From NCBI GenBank assembly GCA_013397865.1, contig VZTI01005024.1, positions 762,791 to 826,790 on the forward strand: 64,000 nucleotides of DNA, given 5' to 3'. This DNA comes from Struthidea cinerea. Its lineage: Eukaryota; Chordata; Aves; Passeriformes; Corcoracidae. Numbering within the stretch: the first letter of the stretch is position 1; every line of letters starts with the position of its first letter. Position numbers and translations under genes: made by a program. Below are positions 44,101-55,870 of this stretch, one piece after another. The notes beneath the pieces were generated by a model that had not been told where the DNA came from, ran no database searches, and worked only from the letters and a program-made list of their open reading frames with translations.

Positions 44101-47100
44101 AAAAATCAGTAACAGTGAGATGGAAAAGACCTTAGAGAAGTAAATTTCTATGAACAGGTTGGTGTTCACAGTGCTGTCTAAATTAGCCTTATAAGTGTTG
44201 CCCTTTACTGCTATGAAAAAAAAGAAAAAAAAAATCCCAAACAACCAACATTCCCTCAAGAACTTCAGTATAAACTCCCCTTATTAACCTGGCTGCCACT
44301 AACATTTCCTCCCTGGATCTCTTTGGCTCTAACCCACCGGAGCATGGCTCCTACAGCAATCATTACCAGTGAGGAATTAAACCACAATGAACCAGGTGAA
44401 CTTCAGCAGGGTTCTAGCACTTATGAACACAAAAGGTCACTAAAATTGCTAGTACTTTATCTGGCCACATTAGCAAGGAAAGGAGAATGTTTTGAAGGAA
44501 AGCCCTAAAGTATCCAAAACAACCCTTACAAGAATAAGTATATTCATAAAGGAAAAATATCTGTTAACTCATTATTTAATTCTATGGCTGAAGACCTTTC
44601 ATAGAAAATGTCCTTTTTTACTAGATGTAGTCTGTGTTTGATTCTGTTTTGAATTAGTTTTAGCAAGCCTGGGTTTTCCCTTGCTTGTAAAATTGATAAA
44701 AGAAGCTTTACTTGTGAAAAGCAGCTTCTAGGATTAATTGTTCCATTTACCTAGTTGGATATTTAAGGTTTGGTATAACTAATCTGCAGATACTTTTTTT
44801 ATCTGGGAAGTTTCCTGATGTAAAATACCTCTTGCACTTTTCTTAACAAAGTCCAGATAAAGAAGGGTAGTTCCTTACCCATGGCATCTATAAAATGTTA
44901 ATTCTGCCCTCTTATTTCATACAAAATTTCACTTACATTTACTTAGTATGTAGTTTTTATACATTTATAATAAGCAGAAATAAGTAAAACAAGTAAGGAA
45001 CTTGTTATTCTATCATTTATTATCTCTAAATTATCATCTTTAAATTGTGTAGAAATTGATCAAACAAGTGAAATGAAAATATTTACCTTCAAACTATTTT
45101 TAATTTTTTTGCTTAAGAATGACTTATGCTCAAAGAGAAGTAGAAAGGGGAAAGAGAATTGGAAGACAAAGTGATTTCTCAGGTCAGATTTCTGTTCTCT
45201 GTATAAAATGTAAATTGAGAAATGCAGGGGGTTATAATGGCTTGAATTAAAGAAGTCTGTACCTCTTTCTACTGAGCCCTACGTGTTGAAGGGACTTACT
45301 GGCTTCTTATGGTGTCTAGGAGTTGCTAAATGAGTTTAAAAACTGTAAAAACCTTCCACCAAACTACCTTGGTTATTTGCAAGGAACAAGGAAGAATTTT
45401 GTTTGTTTGTTTTTTAGAGACGGATTGAAAGATTTTGAAAGGTGACAAGCAAGTCAGCCGGGTTTGGAGTGCTGAGATGATCCTTGATAGCTGATAGTTC
45501 AAGAAAATGCTTCATCAAAACAGGGCTGGCAGGCATCTCTTCACTCCTTTGAACCTTCAGAGTCGATAAGGAGGTTTTAAAAGATGTTATTTGTAAGAAA
45601 ATTTGTTTTTCATGTATCTGATTTATAAGTAGGGGGTTTTCAGTATAAGGAACATAACAGAAAGTGGCTATGTATTCATTTGTGCAAAGGACTAATACCA
45701 GTGTCAAAAAGAACTGCCTTTTGGCAATTTTGTTAACAAATCCATTGGAAAAAAAAATCTCTGGAATCACTTAGAAAGCTGTCAGTAGATTTCATGTGTA
45801 TGTGTGAAACCAGCAGAGTAGTCATAGGAACTTTGTAATTAGTGACATAATATTTTGAAAGATCCCATTAGTAGCAATCCAAATAGAAATAGAGAAAAGG
45901 ATGGTGTGTCCATAGTTCACCAGCAGGACAGATTATGACTTTACAGAACGTTCAGATGTTTAGAGTTCTTACTTTTCTTAGATGAAGAAAATGACTGGAT
46001 CCTGGGATATTTCACTGAAGGCTGCTTTTGTCAAACAAAGAAACAGGAGACGGCTGACCTCTTTCTTTGCTTACAGAAAGTTTTATATTTTCTAGGATTT
46101 TATATTTAAAACACTTTATATAACAGGCCAGGCACTAATGTTATGAAGTCAGCAAGCATACATGTACTCTGCTTCCAGTCAGCAGCAAGAGGTGGATTGG
46201 AGTTTTTCTGGAGACCAAAACAGTCATTGTGAGAGAACTGAAAATTGATCTTCCCCTCTCTCACTCCCTTTCCCTGCTAGAAAATGGTGCAGGGTCTGAT
46301 AGTTGGAGGCAGGAACGCCCAAACAAACTGCTGCTAACTGGTAGAAATCACCGGAAGAAATACAGTTCTATCTGGTATCTTAGAAACCCAACATACTTCA
46401 GCCATTTAGTCACGCACTTCTTCCATCACGCTCTTATCTCTCTTTTATTATGCTTTATCTTTTTCACAAGCCATTCTGAGTCTAAGTCTGTAACATATTT
46501 ATATTGGGCTAGTTTAACAAGGTAATTCTTTTTCGGCAAATACCTGCATAGTACTTCTTGTCCTTCTGGTGTGACAATATTTATAAATAAAAAACAACAA
46601 AGAAAAATATTTTTCCTTAGGAGAACATGCTAAATAGTTCCATAAAATTTAGGCTCCAGCCTTCTCATCTGCTTGTTAAACAAATGTGTTTCATCTACAA
46701 GACAAGCAGAACCTGGGATGTGAATATCAAAGCAGAATCTGACCTTTACTGGATTTCTGTGTATGACCTAAAGGAGAATTTTTTCTCTCTCCACTGAAAG
46801 CACATAAAAATGTAAACTGGAATTGGTGCTATTGATTTGGTTCTGGTACTTGTTTCTTTGCAAGCCTACTACACTCTTCATGATTTTTGGGGATTTTCAG
46901 AACAGATGCATGTTTTTTGCTGAAAGAAATGAGTGTGGGAGAACTGCAGTGAACTGGGCTTGTTTCCATTATGCTTAGAGGCCTTTTCTCTGTCACTGAG
47001 GTTAAACTGAGAGGTCCAAGTTAAAGCATCCATCTGTTAAACTTTGCATGACATAAAATGTGTTACTCTAAACTTGTGAGAAAATTAAAAAAATAAATCC

Positions 47101-47559
47101 TCTGATTCTGGAAGAGAAAGAAACCAACAGTTGTCAAACAAGCAAAGTCAAAGGGAATAACCAGTGCTAGGACAGGGAAAAAAGCAGGGATGTAGCTGGT
47201 GGCAGGATGATGTGAGTTATGGCAGTATAGGTAAGAAAGGTCTTGGACAGATCTGGGCGGAACAATTCTGAGGAAATAGCAGTACCTCTCACCAATTACA
47301 GTACAGAAAAAAAACTCTTTGAGGATGCACTGCTTCTGAAGCAATGAGTGAAGGGAAGGCCTGCATCAAAAGCTGAGAAAGTCCTTTTATTTTTCCAGCA
47401 GTGTGTATGAGCTATTTATTTTATAGATCTTTCAAGCCATTGCTCTGATGAGTTGTGAAGGACTGACTGGTGAGATTGACTTTGCTGGCCCTAGGTGAAC
47501 TCCTACCCTGGGATTCAGCTGTGAATCTCCCTCCACCATCTTAAGAGCATGCCTAATTT
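38160..47559. other. Long non-coding stretch, no gene seen
   Basis: More than 9 kb of unique, mostly AT-rich sequence with no recognised exon, RNA gene, transposon or long simple repeat. The longest frames (118 codons minus 45414-45770, 106 codons plus 39844-40164, 100 codons plus 43115-43417) lack family resemblance. Phrases such as CAGGCCTGATCCAGG (39272-39286) and GACTGGTGTGACTTATGTCAG (around 41360) resemble worn sauropsid interspersed repeats but are too short to call. Confidence 0.45.
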
Positions 47560-47660
47560 ACACAATCTATCTCCTTCTGTACAACTTCCACTGGAGTCAA
47601 TGGGAGTTGTGTGCCTGAAGCCAAGGGCAGCATTTGGCTCAGAGAGAGTGTAACAGCTCC
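47560..47660. repeat. Probable ancient sauropsid interspersed repeat fragment
   Basis: The wording ACTGGAGTCAATGGGAGTTG followed by CAAGGGCAGCATTTGGCTC resembles a recurring motif (ATTGA/AGTCAATGGGAG ... CAG.ATTTGGC) that I know from old dispersed repeats of birds, crocodiles and turtles. I cannot name the family, and both boundaries are uncertain. Confidence 0.35.
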
Positions 47661-49279
47661 AGTGCTTTGCCAAATGAAATACATTTAGAGTCTGACATGC
47701 ACAGTTGGATGCAGTAAGTAAAAAATCAGTTTTACTGGATGCAAGGCTTCACTGACTAGTGTTACTTCCCTCTTATCATTGTTAAAAGATGTGCTTTATA
47801 GGAAAAACTGTGCTAGTTCAAGCCAAAGACTTATCTTTACCTACTGTTCATAGAGTGATGCTTTATGTATCTCCTTAGTTTCCAGTGCTGTGTGGCTAAG
47901 GTCTTTCTGTGTCAGAGGCCATATTTTTTATTTAGTTCTGCATCAATTATAATAAAAGTTGTGCAAAGTTTAATTGATTTCTTTGTCATAGTTATTCAAA
48001 ACACAGTTCTTTTTTAATCCATTCCAAATCATGTTCCCAAATTCAGCAGCAGTAGCAACACAGTTGACTGATAAGATCTATACCTGATTTAAAACAGACA
48101 TTCAGCCTTCTAAGTCCCAGTATCTCAGTTCACCAGTGTCACATGAGTTCTAATGTGGCTTTTTCTCGTGAGGATCTTCTCATAAAAAGCCATTTTGAAC
48201 TACATGCAAATGACTGTCTTGTAGAAGTAGCCTTTTAGTCTTTATTGACATTATATATAGATAATTCCTATGGGATCATTTCTTCTCATAGTTGCGAAGT
48301 TTAATTCAACAGAATTGCACATATGGTCAAGAACTCAGCTATTCACAGACTTTTACAGTCTACGGGAGTCTTCCATGGGAACCATTAGTTGCAGCTGTTT
48401 GTTCTTCCCTAAAAACACAGTGGCTTACTGCTATTTCCCTAAACAAATAACTGTAGAAAAAAAATACATTGCTTTTCATTGGTAATTGCATATCCCTGAA
48501 GTGATCTGCATTTGTTTCTGTGTTGTGTTTTTTGAGGCTTTCCTTTTTTTGTTTTGATTTTCTTCAGTGGTACTTCTGCTTCTTTTCCTTAGTAGTTTTT
48601 ATCTTTGCCTTTAAATGTACAGTTCTCTCCTCTGGTGAGAAAATCCAAGTGAGAAAATCTCTTCACTAAGAAATTATTTTCATAGAAATTGTTGATTCGT
48701 TCAGCCTCCTTAGAACAGCCAGTCTTCACAACAGTAAGGAATCTGGTCTCTCTGACATGGTAAAGTTCAAGACTTGTATCAGTTGTTTCCTTTAAAGCAA
48801 CAAGGCAGAAAACCTTGGTTTTTGATTATGTGATAGTTTACAATACTTCTGTGCAGTGCAGCATACAAGACCAGATTATTTTTCTTTAAAATTATGTCAG
48901 GGCTTTGTGCAATATTCCCAGGAAGCACTTATTTTCTAGCTAGATGTTTCAAGAATGGAACTGTCAAAAATTTCATAGATGCAGAAGAGATTGATATAAA
49001 AAGCCAAGGTGAAAATGTTTTGGTTAAAACAATGAAAGATGTTTGGGATTCTTTTCCCCCCTCAACATGTAGATTTTAATAACTGCTGTTTGTTGTTAAT
49101 TACAGAACATACTGCATCTTCTAATAAACATGCCAAAGGAGAATCAAGTTAATTTGTTATATTCCCCTTTGGATATGGTTCCCATATACAATATTTAGAC
49201 TAAATCCTGTGACTACCTTTTTCCAATTGATACCTTAGGGAGGCAGGTTCTCAGCAATCTGGACAATGAGAGGGTGGGG
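47661..49279. other. Non-coding DNA, no gene seen
   Basis: AT-rich unique sequence up to the assembly gap. Nothing recognised; frames do not exceed 71 codons. Confidence 0.45.
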
Positions 49280-49358
49280 NNNNNNNNNNNNNNNNNNNNN
49301 NNNNNNNNNNNNNNNNNNNNNNNNNNNNNNNNNNNNNNNNNNNNNNNNNNNNNNNNNN
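49280..49358. other. Assembly gap (79 N) flanked by G-runs
   Basis: Seventy-nine N. The left flank is AGAGGGTGGGG and the right flank starts GGGGG, so the missing sequence is probably G-rich on this strand. Confidence 0.98.
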
Positions 49359-49414
49359 GGGGGCTGAATCCCTAATCATGCTCATAAACTAAAATGCCAC
49401 ACTGTACATGTCTG

Positions 49415-49456
49415 TGAAGTTAGGTGCCTTGAATAGACCAAAGATACCTAACTTCA
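49415..49456. repeat. Short inverted repeat
   Basis: Perfect 11-base arms, TGAAGTTAGGT (49415-49425) and ACCTAACTTCA (49446-49456), around a 20-base loop. In RNA the stem extends outward by two wobble pairs. The arms resemble the GTTAGGTGCCT phrase of old sauropsid repeats, so a decayed palindromic transposon is a likely source. Confidence 0.6.
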
Positions 49457-50899
49457 TGCATTTCTTTGAGCAATTAAATCTTAGTACTTGATGCTGAAAG
49501 AATGCTCCTGTGTGTGAACTTAGCTTTCAGCATATGAGAAAGCTTGCAGAGCCTAAAAGGAGAGACAGAAGAGCACCAGTAAGATGAGAACATTATGTCA
49601 GGTAGTGACTATCACATAGGAGGATCTTAAAACTTTATATGCAGCATCTGTAATATTTCCATATAAGATTACATTATATGGTGTACAACTATTAGTTAGA
49701 TGTGCCACAGCTGGTACCTTATTCCATATTCACATTTGCACAATCTATACATGTAATAAAGGGGAAGCCACATATATGGAATAGACAAAAAAATGGAATA
49801 ATCAAAAGCCTGTGTTTGAATAATTAAACAGCCTGAAGTTATTGAAGTCCAAGAATATTTTAATTAATCAGAACTAATAAAAAACTCAAATAAAATATAA
49901 TTAATTTTATATAAGTTTCGGTGTTTCTTAATAGAATAAATCTCTTGTGTGAAATATTTAGGTAATGACTATCATAAAGGAGACTGATTTAGAGTGTAAT
50001 AATGTGTTCTGAAAGACTCTGCTTTTCTGTGTCAGTTAGGAGGAAGATGTCATTATACTTGACGGTGTATTCATTGTGCCTAATACTCAGTTAGCTGTAG
50101 CAGAGTGTGTACAATAATACTTCCATAGTATTTTTCACCCTGCCCATACACCCACTCCATCACTGTGGTTGTCCCCAAAATATTTTAGAGAGTTTATTCT
50201 CTCACTCTTCTTCATTTTTTTTTTCTGTCTCATTTCTCAACATGCTGAATGCATCAGAAACAGGCTGAACTGATGGAAAAAATGTGGGATAGACATCTAA
50301 GAGCCTGTCTATTACTTTTGTAAATTTCACCCATGGCCACCCACAGAACAGGTTGGCTTTGGGTTAGTTTTTTTTTATTCTTCTTTCTGTCTTTTGATAT
50401 ATTTCCAATTTTATGACTGTTTGGAATACCAGAATTCCTGTAAGTCTGTAAAGTTAGGAAATATCTACTAAAGCTTTGATATGTTCATTTTCCAGAGTTA
50501 TTACTGTACATGAGTGATGTGAGAACATTGTGATCCTCTGCTGCTCATTATGGCTATGTACCTGCATTTAAGAAGGTTTGCTAAAAATACCATAAAGTTC
50601 ATTATGTACTACAATGGCTAACTATTCTCATTAATTTTGAAAATGCATGCAATTTAAATTGGTATTGAATACACACTAATGCATGGAAAGGTCTGATTGC
50701 ACAGTGAAGGAACAGATGGTCTTTGCCTTGGGGAGTTTACCACCTGAAAATACAAAAGCTGTGTGGGGAGAGGGTGTATACACAGAAATGAAGGGCTCAC
50801 CACACAGGAGGAGAGTGGGGATGAGAAGGGTTGAGTCATAGGGAAGGAATGAGCAACAGCCTGTCAGGAAACACCCTGTGAGTTCCAAACATTTTTATT
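49457..50899. other. Non-coding DNA, no gene seen
   Basis: AT-rich unique sequence, becoming GC-richer near 50690-50850, where short overlapping minus-strand frames occur without family resemblance. Confidence 0.42.
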
Positions 50900-51065
50900 T
50901 TGTTTGATAGGGGTTTGGGTAGGTGGAGATCAGTTAAACAGGACAAAGAAAAGGCAGGGAAAGAGAGGCAAGGGCATTTCAGGATGTGGAGAAGAGAGGA
51001 GGGAGCAGGCATGCGACAAAGAAGAGGGTAGAGATAGGGAGAGATGTGGGGGCGAGATGGATTGC
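50900..51065 (+). repeat. Purine-rich low-complexity patch
   Basis: The plus strand is strongly G+A biased (GGAGATC, AAAGAAAAGGCAGGGAAAGAG, GAAGAGAGGAGGGAGC, GGGTAGAGATAGGGAGAG). A 90-codon plus frame through it (50904-51176) is rich in Gly, Arg, Lys and Glu, as expected from the bias, so I do not call it a gene. Confidence 0.7.
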
Positions 51066-54000
51066 AACAATCAGCAGTGGGAAAGGATAATTAAAAATCA
51101 TGGGTGTCTGTCAGACGTTAAGCCTCTTTTACCTTTGCTATGTCAGCTTCATTGTCAGACTGGATCCTCCCTGTAGTCTCTTCCTCATTCCAGGCTGCTC
51201 CTGTCATTGTTTAACACAGTTGTGCATGAACCGTGCGTTCAGAGTGAAGCCATAAAATTATACAGTGCACTTAATTGAAAGATTGAAAAATTACTTTACA
51301 GCGACAGACTACACAATGGTTGACACTTAGGGACTGATCTTAGGCTACTGTACTCAGTGAGTGTAATTTAATGTTGTAACTTTCAAGTATGAAACCAATG
51401 ATTTTTCCTTTGGCAGAGGGAAATTGTTCTTACACCACATTAACTTTTAGGGTTGGAAAGGGAACTTCTCCCTTAACCTATCCCTCTTAAAGATTCAGAT
51501 AGCTAACAATATTTCTCACTTATGCTTGAGACATTCTGACTCTCAAAAATTGTCTGTGTGTATATTTCCTTAGGTCGAGTGAGCTATTAAGTTTCCTTAA
51601 TATTGAAATGTTTTGCTTATGTGCTGAGAATTTTTATTTTGCTTTCAAAAATGATAGCAAATAAATGATAGGTAAATAAATATTTAAATATCAGAAATCC
51701 TAGATCAGCTCTAAGTCTTTTGTCACTGCCACCCTTCCTTTCTCAGGGAGACAAAATTCAATTAAGATCCAATTTTATCTGTCTCCCTCCTTGCTCGCCA
51801 CAACTTGTTTGAAAAGAGAAGCTTGTTTTTTTCTGAAAAGCTACATTAAACCAGAAGACTTTGAAATGGAGAGGCTCTGTGTTCCCTAATTTCTTCCATA
51901 AAACATGGCAAAAACAGCAAAGTAGATCCAAACAGCATCTAAGTTTTTTGAATAGTGACACGTAGCATGGCTGAGCTTTATAGGCTGCATGCCTGTTTAT
52001 TTAAGTTCAGTCACTGGCTGCCAGAATTACACTCATGGGACCCCAATATCTCCAATCCATAATCTTATTTTCCAGTCAAAATTCAGAAAAAAAACCACCT
52101 AAAAAATAAAGGAAACCCAAACAAACCACTCTCTGTATGAAGCCAAGGGTTTTTTGCAATTCAGTAAATTCAGCCCTTCTATCCATAAGCTTGGCATTTG
52201 CATTGTCAGCACTTACTGTTTTAAGTGGAATTAGAAAAACAAAACATCAATGGAAAATCAAGCTGATTTCAATATTGTTCAACAAAGCAGGAATCAGCTG
52301 ACACTGTAGGAACTTCTTATCCCATTTTCTCTGAACAGCAGGGTAGAAGCACTTTTAGTATTAAGATATTTCATTTTCTCTAAAAATTACACTGAAGACT
52401 GCAGTTTGGTGTCATTTACAAATATTTGAATTTCATAATTGTTTCCATACAATATGGAGACAGAACCCAATAGAATTCCTGACTTATTGAATATTTTTGC
52501 TGCCAGAGTCTTGCTTTCAGTATGTAGTGTCATACTTGCATCTTTTGATCACATAGGCTGAATCTCTCACGTTAGAATAATTTTTTTAAATTTACTTTTC
52601 AAACAGCTTCTCTCATGGTAGTGCAGCTAATGGCACATTATTTGCAGCCTCTGTTTGGTAACACTTTGTTCAAACTAACACCTCTATCCAGAGCTCATTA
52701 AAGCAGCACTTACATGCCTTCAATACAAAGGGAATAGTTTCAGGATGAGCACTGGGTGTCTGATCTTCTTTTACACAGATTATCCCTTTTTTTGCCCCTG
52801 CTCTAGGCAGTGTGTGAGTGAACTTATCCTTAAAATACTGTAGCAAGAAATGGCTTCTTCCACTTTCTTATTAAACTGTCACAAAACATATCTGAGAACC
52901 AGGTATTACACTGCAGTGTACTAGGAAATTTAGGAGATCATATAGAAATTCTCTCAATAAAAAAATGAAAGTGTTCATCTTCCACTGACCTACAAATTAC
53001 AATTTCTTGTAAACACTGGTTTTTTTCAGCTTTGTAGAATTAAAACCTTTTTATTAATCAAACCCATGAATGTTAAAAAAGTAATGTACTATACATTTAA
53101 TATATTTAAAAATCTGATTCTATATCTGCAAGAATGAGATATGATCATATTGTCAAAAAGCCTCCTACTTTTTTGACACAAAAATCCTAGCTTTGAAAAT
53201 GTAACTTCAAACATCTCTGGTTTGCTTGTACTTTCCTTTTTCATTCATAGCTTTACAAAATGCAACCACTGACTCCCAGAAAGTGAAGTACAATCTCATT
53301 CCTGTGAAATGATCAGGCACCTCATTCCAGGAGTCAGGTGACACCAGACACGCTGGATGAATCTTTCGGAAAGTCTAGTTGATGAGATCAGGCTTGGGTC
53401 TCAAGTAGTAAGATGATTACTTTGATTCAGGTCTCATTCAACTGCCATTAATAAGTAGTTGATGACATAAATACATAAATAAATTAAAGTCTTCTCTTTA
53501 TTTTTTCTGGATCTTCATTTTACATATAGATCCTTGAAATAAGGGTCCTGGTGGGATGAGGCTGGCGCAAGGCAATAGCTATAGAAGGAGATACAGCTCT
53601 TTTGCATGTGCAAACAGTTAAGTAATTGCAGCAGTGCCTGTATGCTCCTGACTAATCATTCTGGCTTGCCTTCTGTGTTAAGTAATGCTTCAAGGGAAAA
53701 AACCTGGGAACTTAAATGTCCCATCCTCATGTATTTCCCAGTGAAGTGAGGCTCAATGTATGCTTAGATTGTTAGGTTTGCCTGACTGCCATGATAGGAC
53801 TCCTTTCTAACTGAGCTGGCAGAAAAGCCTAGTCCAGTATCTATCTGGGTCTCTCTATATGTGGGAGAAATCAAGCTCCTTCCTGCTGATAGAAAGTGTC
53901 ATGAGAGCAGTGACCAATGCTAAGTCGTTCACAGTCTTACATTTTTCATACACATTATTATTTATGTTTGTTATTGCAATAGTACCTTGAAGCTCCATCC

Positions 54001-54109
54001 AAGAGTAGCCAACAGCTCAAGAATTACTGTGTATGTTGTCACAGACAGCCATAACAAAAAAATCTTACACCCTGAAGACCTTACATTTAAAAGACATGAC
54101 AAATACTGA
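51066..54109. other. Non-coding DNA, no gene seen
   Basis: AT-rich unique sequence with no frame above 70 codons and no recognised element. Confidence 0.45.
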
Positions 54110-54230
54110 GAAGATGATTGGGATGTGAAGCCAAGAAAGTTATCAAAAATGCTTGCTGCACATCACAAATCTGTGGCAGAGTCATGAGCAGCCCACTGTT
54201 GCAGCATGTTGACCTGTGTTTAATCATAAA
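54110..54230. repeat. Possible MIR-like SINE relic
   Basis: The order GAGAAGATGATTGGG ... GCTGCACATCACAAATCTGTGGCAGAGTCATGAGCAG recalls the core of ancient tRNA-derived SINEs of the MIR type (the phrase around 'tcacacagc...gtggcagagcc'). It is short and diverged, and boundaries are uncertain. The next 100 bases (about 54340-54480, with GGACACCTTATAGGCATC) may be another worn repeat. Confidence 0.3.
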
Positions 54231-54689
54231 AGGACTTATTTCACTGTTTGTGTTCAATATTTAAAGCTATGGCAGCAAAAACCATTGCAACACCTATTAC
54301 TCAGATTGTCATCTGTCTCCTAGAATTTACAGTTGCAATATGGATTAGATCCAAACTGGTGTTAGATACTGCACAGATGAGCATTGAGGTGGACACCTTA
54401 TAGGCATCAAAAAGGACATCAGGTGCCATTTGGAGCCATGAGGTGAATACCTAAGTTCTACTTTAAAAAGTGAGAAGCAAAGAGTAGAGAATTAATGTCC
54501 ATTTTCTCCTTAGGAGGATGTATCAAGTGAAAACCCTTAGGGATCTCTCCTAGATCATGTATCTTTCAACATAGCCATAATTATCTGGACAGAGAACAAC
54601 TAACAGAAAAATGGATCCTAAATTATTAAACACAACAAGAAAAAGAAATTTTCTCTCTGTGTAGAAGCATTTTACTGAATACACTGAAT

Positions 54690-55250
54690 GGGCAATTGAA
54701 TAGCAAGTCAAAAACAATACAGTAAAGTTCAAAATGGTATAGGGAAGGCTGACAGCAATCATTAAAGGTGTGGAATGACTTCAATACAACACATAACTAA
54801 ATAGACTAGGATTCTTCAGTATGAGGAATTGTTTAAGTGGGATGTGAATAATTTCTGGAAAAAAATGGATGGCCCAGAAAACTTGTGTTAGAAATTATTT
54901 GATGTTTGTCCTAATGCAAGAACTAGGGGAAAACAAATAAAACTGGCAGGGGTTAGGCTGAAAATAAACAAAAAAGAGAGATTGTCTCCATGGTAGACAA
55001 GCTGTGCAACTGGGCACCTTAAATTGTAGTGGATTGAAAGATTACCTGGTTTCAGAAAAGTGATTAGACATGTGGAAAAAAACACCTATAATATTCAACG
55101 TGAAGTTATGGACTGGTTCAGGAAGGCTGTCTTTCACAAGTTTATGGAGGAAGAGAAAGTCAATAAGGGGACTATAACTATATTCTAGTCCTGTTCTCCA
55201 GGCACGTGCTGTTGGCCACAGTTGAATATGATACTGCAATGGGTGGGGAT
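54690..55250 (+). mobile_element. Ancient L3/CR1-like LINE relic
   Basis: The sequence follows the 3' part of L3-type elements in order: TAGACTAGGATTCTTCAGTATG, CTAATGCAAGAACTAGGGG, AACAAATAAAACTGGCAGG, GGTTAGGCTGAAAATAAACA, GACAAGCTGTGCAACTGGGC, AAGTTTATGGAGGAAGAG and TGGCCACAGTTGAATATGATACTG near the 3' end. L3 and CR1 are related non-LTR retrotransposon lineages that were active in early amniotes. The heavy decay and lack of any reverse-transcriptase frame mark it as a fossil. The left boundary could lie near 54550. Confidence 0.6.
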
Positions 55251-55584
55251 TTTTTGCCTGCCCCTTTACAGCTGTTTTTAGGATATTATAGGCAATGAAT
55301 GGGCATAATTAGGCCTGTCAGCATAACTGATAACAGGTAACATGCTGAGTAGGAAGCCATCTAAACCAGCCATATACACCCTGAGAACAGGTCTGTCACA
55401 GCAGTAAAAGTCCTATTTGACCTCAGCAGTAGCACAGTGTTTGAGTGTGCAGTGGTGCTTTCACTGGATGATGATGGACCTTAAGCAGGAAACACTCAGC
55501 ACCAAACAGGGTCAGGCCTCAAAGCATAATTAGGTAGGAAGCTCTTATCAGATAATCTTTTGCTTTGAATAGATTGCAAAATCT
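55251..55584. other. Non-coding DNA, no gene seen
   Basis: Unique sequence between the L3 relic and the dual-frame block. On the plus strand it ends in an acceptor-like CTCACTCAG at 55583-55591. Confidence 0.35.
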
Positions 55585-55870
55585 CACTCAGGCAATTTGG
55601 CTGCTTTTATCTCACCAAGCAGCATAGCAAGGACAAAGGCAGGATCAGCTCTGCGGTAGGGTTCTGCAGAGTTCCTTCTTGCATCGTGTGGCTCAGAAAA
55701 TGAGCTTGGTCTCGCTGGAGTCGAGGCTGATTTGTGATCAGGCTGATTGTCCTGGACTGGAAGTGTTGCATGAGCAGGTTTTGGAATAGGTAACACAGAC
55801 CCTTTAGGAATCTTCTGTGGTGTGTGGCCCCCTTGAGAGCAATTGGATTCTCTTCATCTGTCACAGTAAC
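55585..55870 (-). other. CpG-bearing block open in two minus-strand frames
   Basis: Two minus-strand frames are open across the same 200-plus bases: 55607-55864 (85 codons) and 55584-55796 (70 codons from its ATG, with further open codons upstream). The second peptide is rich in Pro, Ala, Ser, Asp and Arg and ends RADPAFVLAMLLGEIKAAKLPE; it looks more protein-like than most frames here. On the minus strand an acceptor-like TACTGTGACAG precedes the block and a donor-like TTG/GTGAGATAA lies near its end (about 55609-55613), so a spliced exon is conceivable. Four to five CpGs are concentrated here. I do not recognise the family, and the low stop count may simply reflect local base composition. 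Confidence 0.2.

Noticed and set aside
50904..51176. 90-codon Gly/Arg/Lys/Glu-rich frame
   Set aside because: Produced by the purine-rich patch, which lacks stop codons because of composition.
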